The position numbers were made by a program, and so were the translations under genes. DNA of 14,154 nt. Origin: Synechococcales cyanobacterium PMM_0003 (GTDB taxonomy: Bacteria > Cyanobacteriota > Cyanobacteriia > Pseudanabaenales > Pseudanabaenaceae). The stretch spans positions 1 to 14,154 of the forward strand of contig CASBRC010000482.1 of NCBI GenBank assembly GCA_949128015.1. Direction: 5' to 3'. Under the pieces are notes generated by a model. The model was not told the origin of the DNA. It searched no databases and worked only from the letters and a program-made list of their open reading frames with translations. Every line of letters starts with the position of its first letter. Within the stretch, counting starts at the first letter, position 1. Below are positions 7,205 to 14,154 of the stretch, piece by piece.

Positions 7205-7954
7205 TTAACGATTTAACTCAGATGGAGATAAGCAGTCATTCATGATGTGACCGTCGCGAAACAAAATAATACGATGCGTATTTCTCGCCACGTCCGCCTC
7301 GTGCGTAACCATTATCACCGTAATTCCACTAGTATTCAGTTCTCCAAATAGTTCCATTACCTCCTCAGTTGTATGTGAATCAAGCGCTCCTGTTGGTTCA
7401 TCCGCTAGTAACATCACAGGATTATTGACGATCGCTCTTGCGATCGCAACACGCTGCTGTTGTCCACCCGACATTTGATTAGGTCGATTATTTAACCGAT
7501 GCCCCATGGCAACCCGTTCGAGCGCCGCCGCCGCCCGATCCTTTTGTTCTTTGGGCTTCACATTCGCATAAGCCATGGGTAGCATCACATTCTCCATTGC
7601 CGAGAGTTGCGGTAACAGATGATATTGCTGAAAAATAAAGCCGATTTTGAGATTACGAACATGGGCAAGATCGCTCTCCTCCATTCCTGAGACATCTTGT
7701 TCATCTAAGAAATACTGCCCCGATGTAGTGCTATCCAGACAGCCGATGATATTCATGCAAGTGGATTTCCCTGATCCACTTGCACCCATAATCGCGCAAT
7801 ATTCACCTTCTTTAATCACAAAGCTAACATCGTCTAGGGCTTTTACAAGCGTATCGCCTTGACCGTAATACTTACATACATTTTCAAGGCGGACAATTTC
7901 TCGTCTGGAGTCAGAGATTTGGGAGGTAGATGCGATCGCATTGGTAGTAATCAT
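7205..7954 (-). CDS. ABC transporter ATP-binding protein, MacB/LolD class
   Basis: This 249-residue cytoplasmic ATPase powers the adjacent FtsX-type permease. Motifs in order are Walker A GASGSGKST (57-65), Q-loop IFQQYHLLPQLSAMENV, signature MSGGQQQR (161-168), Walker B LLADEPTGALDS (D185, catalytic E186) and the switch His218 in VTHEA. IFQQYHLLP and LADEPTGALD are typical of the LolD/MacB/FtsE group, which uses ATP for mechanotransmission or export of peptides, lipoproteins or macrolides. The first ~20 residues (ITTNAIASTSQISDSRR) are a low-conservation extension containing a HIP1 site. A shorter product is not excluded, because no clear Shine-Dalgarno precedes the ATG. It is the second gene of the cluster, 49 bp after the permease. 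The substrate is unknown. Confidence 0.93.
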   Translation of the reverse strand: MITTNAIASTSQISDSRREIVRLENVCKYYGQGDTLVKALDDVSFVIKEGEYCAIMGASGSGKSTCMNIIGCLDSTTSGQYFLDEQDVSGMEESDLAHVRNLKIGFIFQQYHLLPQLSAMENVMLPMAYANVKPKEQKDRAAAALERVAMGHRLNNRPNQMSGGQQQRVAIARAIVNNPVMLLADEPTGALDSHTTEEVMELFGELNTSGITVIMVTHEADVARNTHRIILFRDGHIMNDCLSPSELNR

Positions 7955-7973
7955 AATTTATATTCTAGTTAGC

Positions 7974-7995
7974 GGCGGCACTTCGCCCTGCCGCC
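7974..7995. repeat. REP-like GC hairpin between the two ABC genes
   Basis: GGCGGCA at 7974-7980 and TGCCGCC at 7989-7995 form a 7-bp GC-rich stem around an 8-nt loop inside the 49-bp intercistronic gap. No U-tract follows on the minus strand. It resembles an intercistronic REP element that may stabilise the upstream mRNA rather than terminate it. Confidence 0.5.
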
Positions 7996-8003
7996 TTGTT
8001 CGT

Positions 8004-9230
8004 TTAAATACTTCTTAGAGCCACAATTGGATCGAGCCTCGATGCTTGTCTGGCGGGAAAGATGCCGAAAAATAATCCAATTCCGCCAGATACTCCGACC
8101 GCGAGAGAGATCGCACCGACAGATACGCCAGCTTGTAATGGAGAAACGGCGGCGATCAATAAGATGCCACCAACACCAATACCCGTACCGATCGCACCGC
8201 CTAGTAACGACAAAATCACCGCTTCAATCGTGAACTGGGTGAGAATATCGCTTGGTGAAGCACCAATCGCTTTACGCAACCCAATTTCGCTGGTGCGCTC
8301 AGTTACTGAGACTAGCATGATATTCATAATGCCAATGCCACCAACTAGGAGCGAAATCCCTGCGATCGCAGCCAGCATAATCGTTAATGCGCCTGTAATA
8401 TTACCAACAATTTCTAGAGCATCCTGCTGTGTCCGAACTGTAAAAGTATCGTCGGCATTCACATCAGAAGTGCGGTGGCGCAATCGCAACAGGTTAGAAA
8501 TTTGAAATTGAGCAGCATCAACATTGGCATTGCTAGTTGCTGACACATTAATTACCGCAACGGCCACGCCATAGGGTGAGGTTTTACCAGTCAGTCGGCT
8601 AGACATCGTGGTAATTGGCATAAAAATCGTGTCATCTTGATTTGTACCGAGAAATGCTCCTTTCTCGGACATAATTCCGATTACTTCATAGCTTGTGCCG
8701 CGCATTCTCACCGTTTGCCCGATCGCAGTTCCTTGAGGAAACAACTCTTTTGCGATCGCAGCACCGACAGTGACAACCCTTGAATTTCGCTTAACATCCT
8801 CAGCATTAAAAAATCGTCCTGTACTAACCTCAGCATTGCGGACGATCGCATAGGTTTCTGTCGTGCCAATCAGCGTGGCGCGTTTAGTATTGTTGCCTGC
8901 GATCGCCAGCTCTGAGCCATTAATCTGCGCCGCCACACTACGAACGGTGGGGACTTGGGTTGCGATCGCCTCAGCATCAGCAAGTACTAAGCGATTGGGC
9001 GGCGCGATTACATTACGGCGAGCATTATCAGTACCCGTGATTACAAAAATTACATCAGTACCAAGCGATTGAAACTGCTGAGCCGCATATTTTTGAGCGC
9101 CTTGACCAACGCCAACCATCAAAATTACTGAGGCATTACCGATAATGATACCGAGCATTGTCAATGTGCTACGCAAACGATTAGCAGCAAGAGTTTTTCC
9201 TGCCATCCGAAAGCTTTCCCAAGTATCCAT
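8004..9230 (-). CDS. MacB/FtsX-family ABC transporter permease
   Basis: This 408-residue inner-membrane protein has the MacB permease layout. An N-terminal helix (about 22-42, LTMLGIIIGNASVILMVGVG) leads into a large periplasmic MacB_PCD domain (about 43-265, with GTDVIFV and GTSYEVIGIMSEKGAFLG). Three C-terminal helices form the FtsX domain (about 270-405), including GGIGIMNIMLVSVTERTSEIGLRKAIGA and the closing FPARQASRLDPIVALR. It pairs with the ATPase gene directly downstream. MacB systems normally need a MacA/HlyD-type adaptor and an outer-membrane channel; neither is encoded here, so they must be elsewhere or absent. The start has a good ribosome site (AAGGAA ending 9 bases before ATG). 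As first gene of the minus-strand cluster its promoter must lie in 9231-9499, where a palindrome sits 27-74 bp upstream of its ATG. Confidence 0.92.
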   Translation of the reverse strand: MDTWESFRMAGKTLAANRLRSTLTMLGIIIGNASVILMVGVGQGAQKYAAQQFQSLGTDVIFVITGTDNARRNVIAPPNRLVLADAEAIATQVPTVRSVAAQINGSELAIAGNNTKRATLIGTTETYAIVRNAEVSTGRFFNAEDVKRNSRVVTVGAAIAKELFPQGTAIGQTVRMRGTSYEVIGIMSEKGAFLGTNQDDTIFMPITTMSSRLTGKTSPYGVAVAVINVSATSNANVDAAQFQISNLLRLRHRTSDVNADDTFTVRTQQDALEIVGNITGALTIMLAAIAGISLLVGGIGIMNIMLVSVTERTSEIGLRKAIGASPSDILTQFTIEAVILSLLGGAIGTGIGVGGILLIAAVSPLQAGVSVGAISLAVGVSGGIGLFFGIFPARQASRLDPIVALRSI

Positions 9231-9256
9231 CTTTAAAATTCCTTGATATTAACGAT

Positions 9257-9304
9257 CTAATTTTTAGTAGGGGCAATTCATGAATAGCCCCTACTAAAAA
9301 TTAG
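9257..9304. repeat. Palindrome with GTAGGGGCAATTCATGAAT-type core in divergent spacer
   Basis: Arms 9257-9274 and 9287-9304 are perfect 18-bp reverse complements (CTAATTTTTAGTAGGGGC and its mate). The inner ATTC-AT-GAAT is also self-complementary, so all 48 bases are palindromic except an A/A mismatch (9275/9286). Similar GTAGGGGC...GCCCCTAC palindromes are, from general familiarity, common dispersed repeats in cyanobacteria. It lies 27-74 bp upstream of the MacB-type permease start, in the probable leader or promoter. Confidence 0.75.
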
Positions 9305-9434
9305 AAATTGCTGATGTTTTTCATCTTCCAGTTTAAGCGCAAAATTAATTGGTTGCCTCAACCATTGGACTGGAATTTTAGAAAGACGCAAGGCAAGCAC
9401 AAAGCGCCGCCTTTCGTTTTGGGATTGACAGCTA

Positions 9435-9440
9435 TATAAT
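9435..9440 (+). promoter_or_regulatory. Candidate -10 element for pyrG
   Basis: A perfect TATAAT lies 59 bp upstream of the pyrG ATG, a reasonable promoter distance. No good -35 box is present at the standard spacing (9412-9417 reads TTTCGT). A perfect TTGACA at 9425-9430 is only 4 bp away and cannot serve as its -35. Assignment rests on the -10 alone. Confidence 0.35.
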
Positions 9441-9472
9441 CACTTTGTTAAGCATTGTTTACGAAATGATAA

Positions 9473-11218
<1,746 letters not shown>

Positions 11219-11246
11219 ATAATTTGACAGATGTTGCTAAAACCCT

Positions 11247-11288
11247 CACCCCAGTTCTCTTCTGCTACGGGAGAAGAGAACTGGGGTG
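11247..11288. terminator. 17-bp stem hairpin after pyrG, related to a dispersed CCCTCACCCC-type repeat
   Basis: Arms 11247-11263 and 11272-11288 are perfect reverse complements around an 8-nt loop. The element starts 29 bp after the pyrG stop. It opens with CCCTCACCCC (11243-11252), the same start as the palindromic repeat inside cruP, which suggests it belongs to a loosely conserved dispersed repeat class. It is well placed to end pyrG transcription, although no U-tract follows. Confidence 0.65.
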
Positions 11289-11339
11289 ACCGCCAAATTC
11301 TCAAACATGCTCTCATTGAAACTTTGTCATAAAGGTAAT

Positions 11340-11378
11340 GCGATCGCAATACTCACAAATTTGTAAAATTGCGATCGC
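11340..11378. repeat. Inverted repeat built from two HIP1 sites, downstream of cruP
   Basis: GCGATCGCAAT (11340-11350) and ATTGCGATCGC (11368-11378) form an 11-bp stem. The 17-nt loop contains the palindrome ACAAATTTGT (11355-11364). It directly abuts the cruP stop (11380-11382) and may act as its terminator. Pairing could also be incidental, because HIP1 is itself palindromic and frequent in this genome. Confidence 0.5.
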
Positions 11379-11379
11379 C

Positions 11380-12984
11380 TTAATCTTTAGATTGATAGTC
11401 ACCACCTGAGCCGTAGTGCCATGCATCGATCTGACGTTGCCATTGATATTGTCGTTCGGGCAAGAGATTTGCGATCGGAGGTGCGATTTTTTGACTAATT
11501 TGATTCAAAAAGCTGTATGCACCTAACCCAAGATAATGCTTCAGCCAATCTAATAAAGTAGGAATGCCAACCTGTTGCATAATCTTCAAAACTAATACAG
11601 GATCAGCGATAGACATAGCAAGCATCGTCTGTGCGAGAGGTATAAACTGCACCACATCCTGCAAAAATGGATAGAGAACCCGATCGCCTAATTTCTCCAT
11701 CGCCATAAAAGTTACACCTAGCAAATAGTTAATGCGATCGCTTTCGATTTGTTGATTGACTGCCACGCTCATCGACTTTTGGAATAGCCAAGTTACTGAC
11801 AGATTTGGTTGATAGGGCTGTAGCGATCGCAAATATTCTTTTGATAATAAATCATTACGCAGAGCCGCATCAATTCCATGAGTCAATCGCGGCAAATGCC
11901 TCACCATCGCCCCAAATCCACCAAAGCTAAGGGGTGACTGCATTCCCGAACTATCACCCACTTGCAAAATTCGAGCCCAAGGCGTTTGCAAAGGATTTTG
12001 TTTGTAAGAAGGAAAGAATCCAAAGAGAACTCGTTTAAATTCTAATTGATTAAGTTCTATTTCTTGATATTTTGGCAACCAAAACAGATAGTCTTCCATG
12101 AGTTGAGCAAAGCTCAGACGCTGTATATCAGCATCCACATAGGTAAACATATAGGTAGTTCTACCATCCTTAGCAGGAAATGCTTCCCAAAAATATTGGC
12201 ATTGCTTTTGAATTGGAGTAAAGCTATAAATCAAATCACCATAGGACTTTTCTGGCATTCCCTTCGCACAGCTTCCCACCACCATACAAACCCCATCGGG
12301 CTTAATATTACCCTGCGTTTGCGATCGCGCTTGCTTTGCGATCGGCGAAAAATGCCCCATCACATCCAGTAATAAACGACCCGTAATTCTCTTATTCCCC
12401 TCTCCCTCCTTGGGAGAGGGGCTAGGGGTGAGGGCAACTTCCACAACTACCCCATCAGCATAAGCGATCGCCTGTTTAAAAGCAGTTTGTTCTAATAACA
12501 TTCCCCCAGCAGCCAAAAACTTTTGTTTGAGAACTTCTAATAGATAAACAGGATCAACACCAATATTGAGTATATCCCGTACCCATAGTTCTTTGCCTCC
12601 TTGAAAGCCGACTCTAGCAGGATTATATATAGTTGCGATCGCAGTTTCTAATTCTAATTCTGTCAGCAATTCTAATTCTAAAAATGCATTTAATTCTCGA
12701 CGCGAAATATTCCATTCCTGCTCTCTTCCCTTTAATAGTCCTTGCTCAATAATTGCCACGCGCCAGCCTCGACGTTGCAATGCACAGGCGATAAATATGC
12801 CCAATGTGCCACCGCAAACGATCGCATCAAAATCTTTATCCCCTAGCTTCTCTTGAGTCGTCCGCACGACTTGAGCAATTGCCTGATCGCCTTGACGATA
12901 GCTTGTCCAAAAAGCATCCATACGCTGCAATTGCAATGGAATTTCCGCAGGCATTTGCGATCGCACAGTTTCAAATAAAGACAT
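11380..12984 (-). CDS. cruP: CruP, lycopene-cyclase-like flavoprotein
   Basis: CruP is a paralogue of lycopene cyclase CruA found in cyanobacteria and plants; published work links it to protection from reactive oxygen species and lower carotenoid epoxide levels. The 534-residue protein carries a GGTLGIFIA dinucleotide-binding motif (about 58-66) and EWNISRREL (90-98). It also has WVRDILNIGVDP, PDGVCMVVGSCAKG, FWEAFPAKDGRTTYMFTY, GDSSGMQSPLSFGGFGAMVRHL and PFLQDVVQF, all matching plant CruP as I recall it. The start chosen is ATG at 12984: a longer frame to 13107 would run through the upstream hairpin and into the neighbouring gene. Odd points are residues 185-197 (LTPSPSPKEGEGN), encoded by an inserted palindromic repeat just before the conserved GRLLLDVMGHFSP strand, and a Glu-Leu-rich run from a simple repeat. 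The two minus-strand genes upstream could share its transcript. Confidence 0.9.
   Translation of the reverse strand: MSLFETVRSQMPAEIPLQLQRMDAFWTSYRQGDQAIAQVVRTTQEKLGDKDFDAIVCGGTLGIFIACALQRRGWRVAIIEQGLLKGREQEWNISRRELNAFLELELLTELELETAIATIYNPARVGFQGGKELWVRDILNIGVDPVYLLEVLKQKFLAAGGMLLEQTAFKQAIAYADGVVVEVALTPSPSPKEGEGNKRITGRLLLDVMGHFSPIAKQARSQTQGNIKPDGVCMVVGSCAKGMPEKSYGDLIYSFTPIQKQCQYFWEAFPAKDGRTTYMFTYVDADIQRLSFAQLMEDYLFWLPKYQEIELNQLEFKRVLFGFFPSYKQNPLQTPWARILQVGDSSGMQSPLSFGGFGAMVRHLPRLTHGIDAALRNDLLSKEYLRSLQPYQPNLSVTWLFQKSMSVAVNQQIESDRINYLLGVTFMAMEKLGDRVLYPFLQDVVQFIPLAQTMLAMSIADPVLVLKIMQQVGIPTLLDWLKHYLGLGAYSFLNQISQKIAPPIANLLPERQYQWQRQIDAWHYGSGGDYQSKD
12394..12434. repeat. Palindromic dispersed-type repeat inserted in frame within cruP
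   Basis: CCCCTCTCCC (12397-12406) and GGGAGAGGGG (12412-12421) form a 10-bp GC stem with a 5-nt loop, followed by CTAGGGGTGAGGG. Read on the minus strand it encodes LTPSPSPKEGEG, a peptide characteristic of this kind of repeat when it lands in a coding frame. The shared CCCTCACCCC with the element after pyrG supports a common repeat class. Confidence 0.75.
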
Positions 12985-12991
12985 AATTTTC

Positions 12992-13032
12992 AAAATAGTA
13001 AAGTGTTGGCGAAGCCAACATTTTACTATTTT
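12992..13032. terminator. 19-bp hairpin with 3-nt loop between exported-protein gene and cruP
   Basis: Arms 12992-13010 and 13014-13032 pair over 19 bp with one G/T wobble, around the loop GAA, with GTTGGC/GCCAAC at the tip. Read on the minus strand it starts within the stop codon of the upstream gene (13031-13033) and ends with CTTTACTATTTT before the cruP start. It may therefore be a terminator or attenuator separating the two genes. It shares the 3-nt-loop form of the palindromes at 1726-1780 and 3730-3784. Confidence 0.65.
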
Positions 13033-13537
13033 AGAGTTTATACCGAGGATCGCAATAGTCGCGCAACCACTTATTTGTCGCATCTGCGATCGCAGCATCA
13101 CTGACATCTACAGGCGGCGCTTGCCCGATCCGCATAAAAGCCATCGCAAGCCGCCACCCGTTAGCTGTAGGAACCACAAATAACCAGTAAGCCCGTTGTG
13201 AGGTTTCCACCTTGCCAGTTTGCCGTTCTAACATTGAGAGAAATATCTGTTGCGGTATACGATCGCGGACTTGATCGGGAGCAAGCGGCAATGGCTCAAG
13301 CTCTGGCTGGCTGATGGTCATCACTTCGCGTTTAATCCGTAAACGGCTATAGACACGATTGAGATAGTCGGGCAAATCCTTAGCCAATGCTTTGCTCAAG
13401 CTAGGAAAGTCCGCAGGGCAAGTGCGATTATTAATATAGGTTTCGGCTTGTACGGAGTTAGGAATATAGGTAAATAATGCGATCGCTATTACCAGTTGAG
13501 CAAATCTCTTTTGTTGAGTTATCCAGTTTTTAATCAT
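13031..13537 (-). CDS. Small exported protein of unknown function (cyanobacterial type)
   Basis: This 168-residue protein has a typical signal peptide: basic MIKNWITQQKRFAQ, a hydrophobic core LVIAIALFTYI, and probable cleavage after VQA at residue 31, giving a mature protein of about 137 residues in the periplasm, lumen or outside. The mature part has NRTCPADFPSLSKALAKDLPDYLNRV, a central YWLFVVPTANGWRLAMAF strand segment and a closing WLRDYCDPRY; Cys40 and the C-terminal Cys may form a disulfide. I recall similar uncharacterised exported proteins in cyanobacteria, but no domain name or function can be given. Its start is 2 bp after the stop of the upstream minus-strand gene, so co-transcription is likely. 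A hairpin at its stop separates it from cruP. HIP1 sites are present, consistent with resident DNA. Confidence 0.75.
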   Translation of the reverse strand: MIKNWITQQKRFAQLVIAIALFTYIPNSVQAETYINNRTCPADFPSLSKALAKDLPDYLNRVYSRLRIKREVMTISQPELEPLPLAPDQVRDRIPQQIFLSMLERQTGKVETSQRAYWLFVVPTANGWRLAMAFMRIGQAPPVDVSDAAIADATNKWLRDYCDPRYKL

Positions 13538-13539
13538 AT

Positions 13540-14154
13540 TTATTTTAGGGAATTTATTATGGAAATAAAATATTGAAACGATTGCAAATGATCGGGGTTA
13601 TCTTTAGTTCGTTTAATCAATTGATCTAAGTAAAACTTTTCTCCCACCTCTTTTGCTTTTCCCTTGCCATAAGATAGTCCTACCGAATTCCCCCTAGATT
13701 TAAAAACAGCTTTCAGATAAGCTTCATGAAATTGGGCATGTGTGGTGAATTTAGGATCGTCATATATCCCCATTAACTCTGGATCTTTACTTCTAACATC
13801 ATAATATTTTCTATACGTTTGAAAAGGTTCACTTGCATCAAAAGATATATTCTCAAGCTGAGTTGGAACAATATTCCTATTTCCCAATAGCCAAGTTTCT
13901 ATACAGCGATTTTGAATAACTAAAATTAGCTCTATATCATTCAGATTAAGATCTTTCTTAGATTGAATCGATGTAAGTATCTCCGTTCTTAGCTCATCTA
14001 CAGTTAGTTCTTCTGCATCCAGACAAACGAGTAGAAAATCATACTTTACATTTGATTTAAACGAGTTAATATCTCTGATTGCATTTGGCAAATGTTCATC
14101 TATGATTTGAGGTTGACCACCACCATGAAAAACAAAGTAATTATTGTCAGTGAT
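13540..14154 (-). CDS. Unrecognised protein, 5' part outside window (possible nuclease- or TOPRIM-like)
   Basis: The frame is open from the stop at 13540-13542 to the window edge, giving at least 204 residues. No in-frame ATG occurs; the first candidate start inside is a TTG at 14091, and 21 further codons upstream (ITDNNYFVFHGGGQPQIIDEH) read well as protein, so the gene probably starts outside. Visible features are a hydrophobic strand ending in acids (YDFLLVCLDAEEL), a second strand ILVIQNRCIETWLLGNR, and a Lys/Gly segment LSYGKGKAKEVGEKFY. The strand with an acidic D-x-E end recalls TOPRIM-like folds of defence-associated proteins, but this is a weak resemblance and no function is assigned. 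The region is visibly A/T-rich and has no HIP1 site. It lies 2 bp upstream of the exported-protein gene. Confidence 0.7.
   Translation of the reverse strand: MTDNNYFVFHGGGQPQIIDEHLPNAIRDINSFKSNVKYDFLLVCLDAEELTVDELRTEILTSIQSKKDLNLNDIELILVIQNRCIETWLLGNRNIVPTQLENISFDASEPFQTYRKYYDVRSKDPELMGIYDDPKFTTHAQFHEAYLKAVFKSRGNSVGLSYGKGKAKEVGEKFYLDQLIKRTKDNPDHLQSFQYFISIINSLK

Noticed and set aside
8062..8505. 147-residue plus-strand reading frame
   Set aside because: It is antisense to the conserved FtsX domain of the permease, is rich in Pro/Ile from codon shadowing, and has no family features.
9425..9430. TTGACA as the -35 box of pyrG
   Set aside because: It is only 4 bp from TATAAT, far from the 16-18 bp needed, and at 17 bp downstream there is only TTAAGC.
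12985..13107. A 41-residue N-terminal extension of CruP
   Set aside because: It runs through the 12992-13032 hairpin and overlaps the exported-protein gene out of frame. The sequence does not look like CruP, and MSLFETV at 12984 is the natural start.
14089..14091. TTG start for the right-edge gene
   Set aside because: The 21 in-frame codons before it contain no stop and look like coding sequence, so the gene most likely begins outside the window.
13490..14154. Absence of HIP1 in the last ~660 bp as proof of horizontal transfer
   Set aside because: At about one site per 450-500 bp such a gap is expected by chance, and the ABC exporter gene has a longer one (about 1930-2910).

Overview
The window looks like cyanobacterial chromosome. 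The HIP1 octamer GCGATCGC occurs about thirty times, roughly once per 450-500 bp. The gene content agrees: cruP is found in oxygenic phototrophs, and FecR-like and CHASE2 proteins are frequent in cyanobacteria. The moderate-to-low G+C and the many intergenic palindromes would fit a Pseudanabaena-like filamentous cyanobacterium, but the genus is a guess. No rRNA, tRNA, CRISPR array or transposase gene is visible.

Layout. (1) 1-467, plus: 3' part of aroE, converging on and overlapping a minus-strand FHA-flavin reductase fusion (390-1664) that seems to have lost a C-terminal ferredoxin domain. (2) 1665-1918: divergent spacer with a 55-bp palindrome. (3) 1919-3673, plus: a single-gene ABC exporter half-transporter, followed by a convergent spacer with two palindromes. 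(4) 9230-3799, minus: a tight four-gene cluster in the order MacB-type permease, MacB/LolD-type ATPase, exported FecR-domain protein, CHASE2-GGDEF-EAL membrane protein. Gaps are 49 bp and 9 bp, then a 20-bp overlap. (5) 9500-11218, plus: pyrG (CTP synthase), with another palindrome in the spacer it shares with the MacB cluster. (6) 12984-11380, minus: cruP, a lycopene-cyclase-like flavoprotein whose reading frame carries an in-frame palindromic repeat. (7) 13537-13031, minus: a small exported protein of unknown function. (8) 14154-13540, minus: an unrecognised protein, 5'-truncated by the window edge.

How the genes work together. aroE (shikimate pathway), pyrG (pyrimidine synthesis) and cruP (carotenoid protection) are housekeeping and unrelated to each other. 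The only strong functional grouping is the minus-strand cluster. It pairs an ABC system of the MacB class with a FecR-like envelope protein and a CHASE2 sensor. The sensor's cyclase motif is degenerate (GGAEF) while its EAL phosphodiesterase motifs are kept. This suggests an envelope sensing unit with c-di-GMP output, which is inference.

The most distinctive non-coding signal is a set of near-perfect palindromes with 3-nt loops and unrelated arms. They lie in divergent, convergent and tandem gaps alike. No clearly new biological system is proven here. The best leads are the 3-nt-loop palindromes, the FecR/CHASE2/MacB cluster, the repeat inside cruP, and the truncated FHA reductase.
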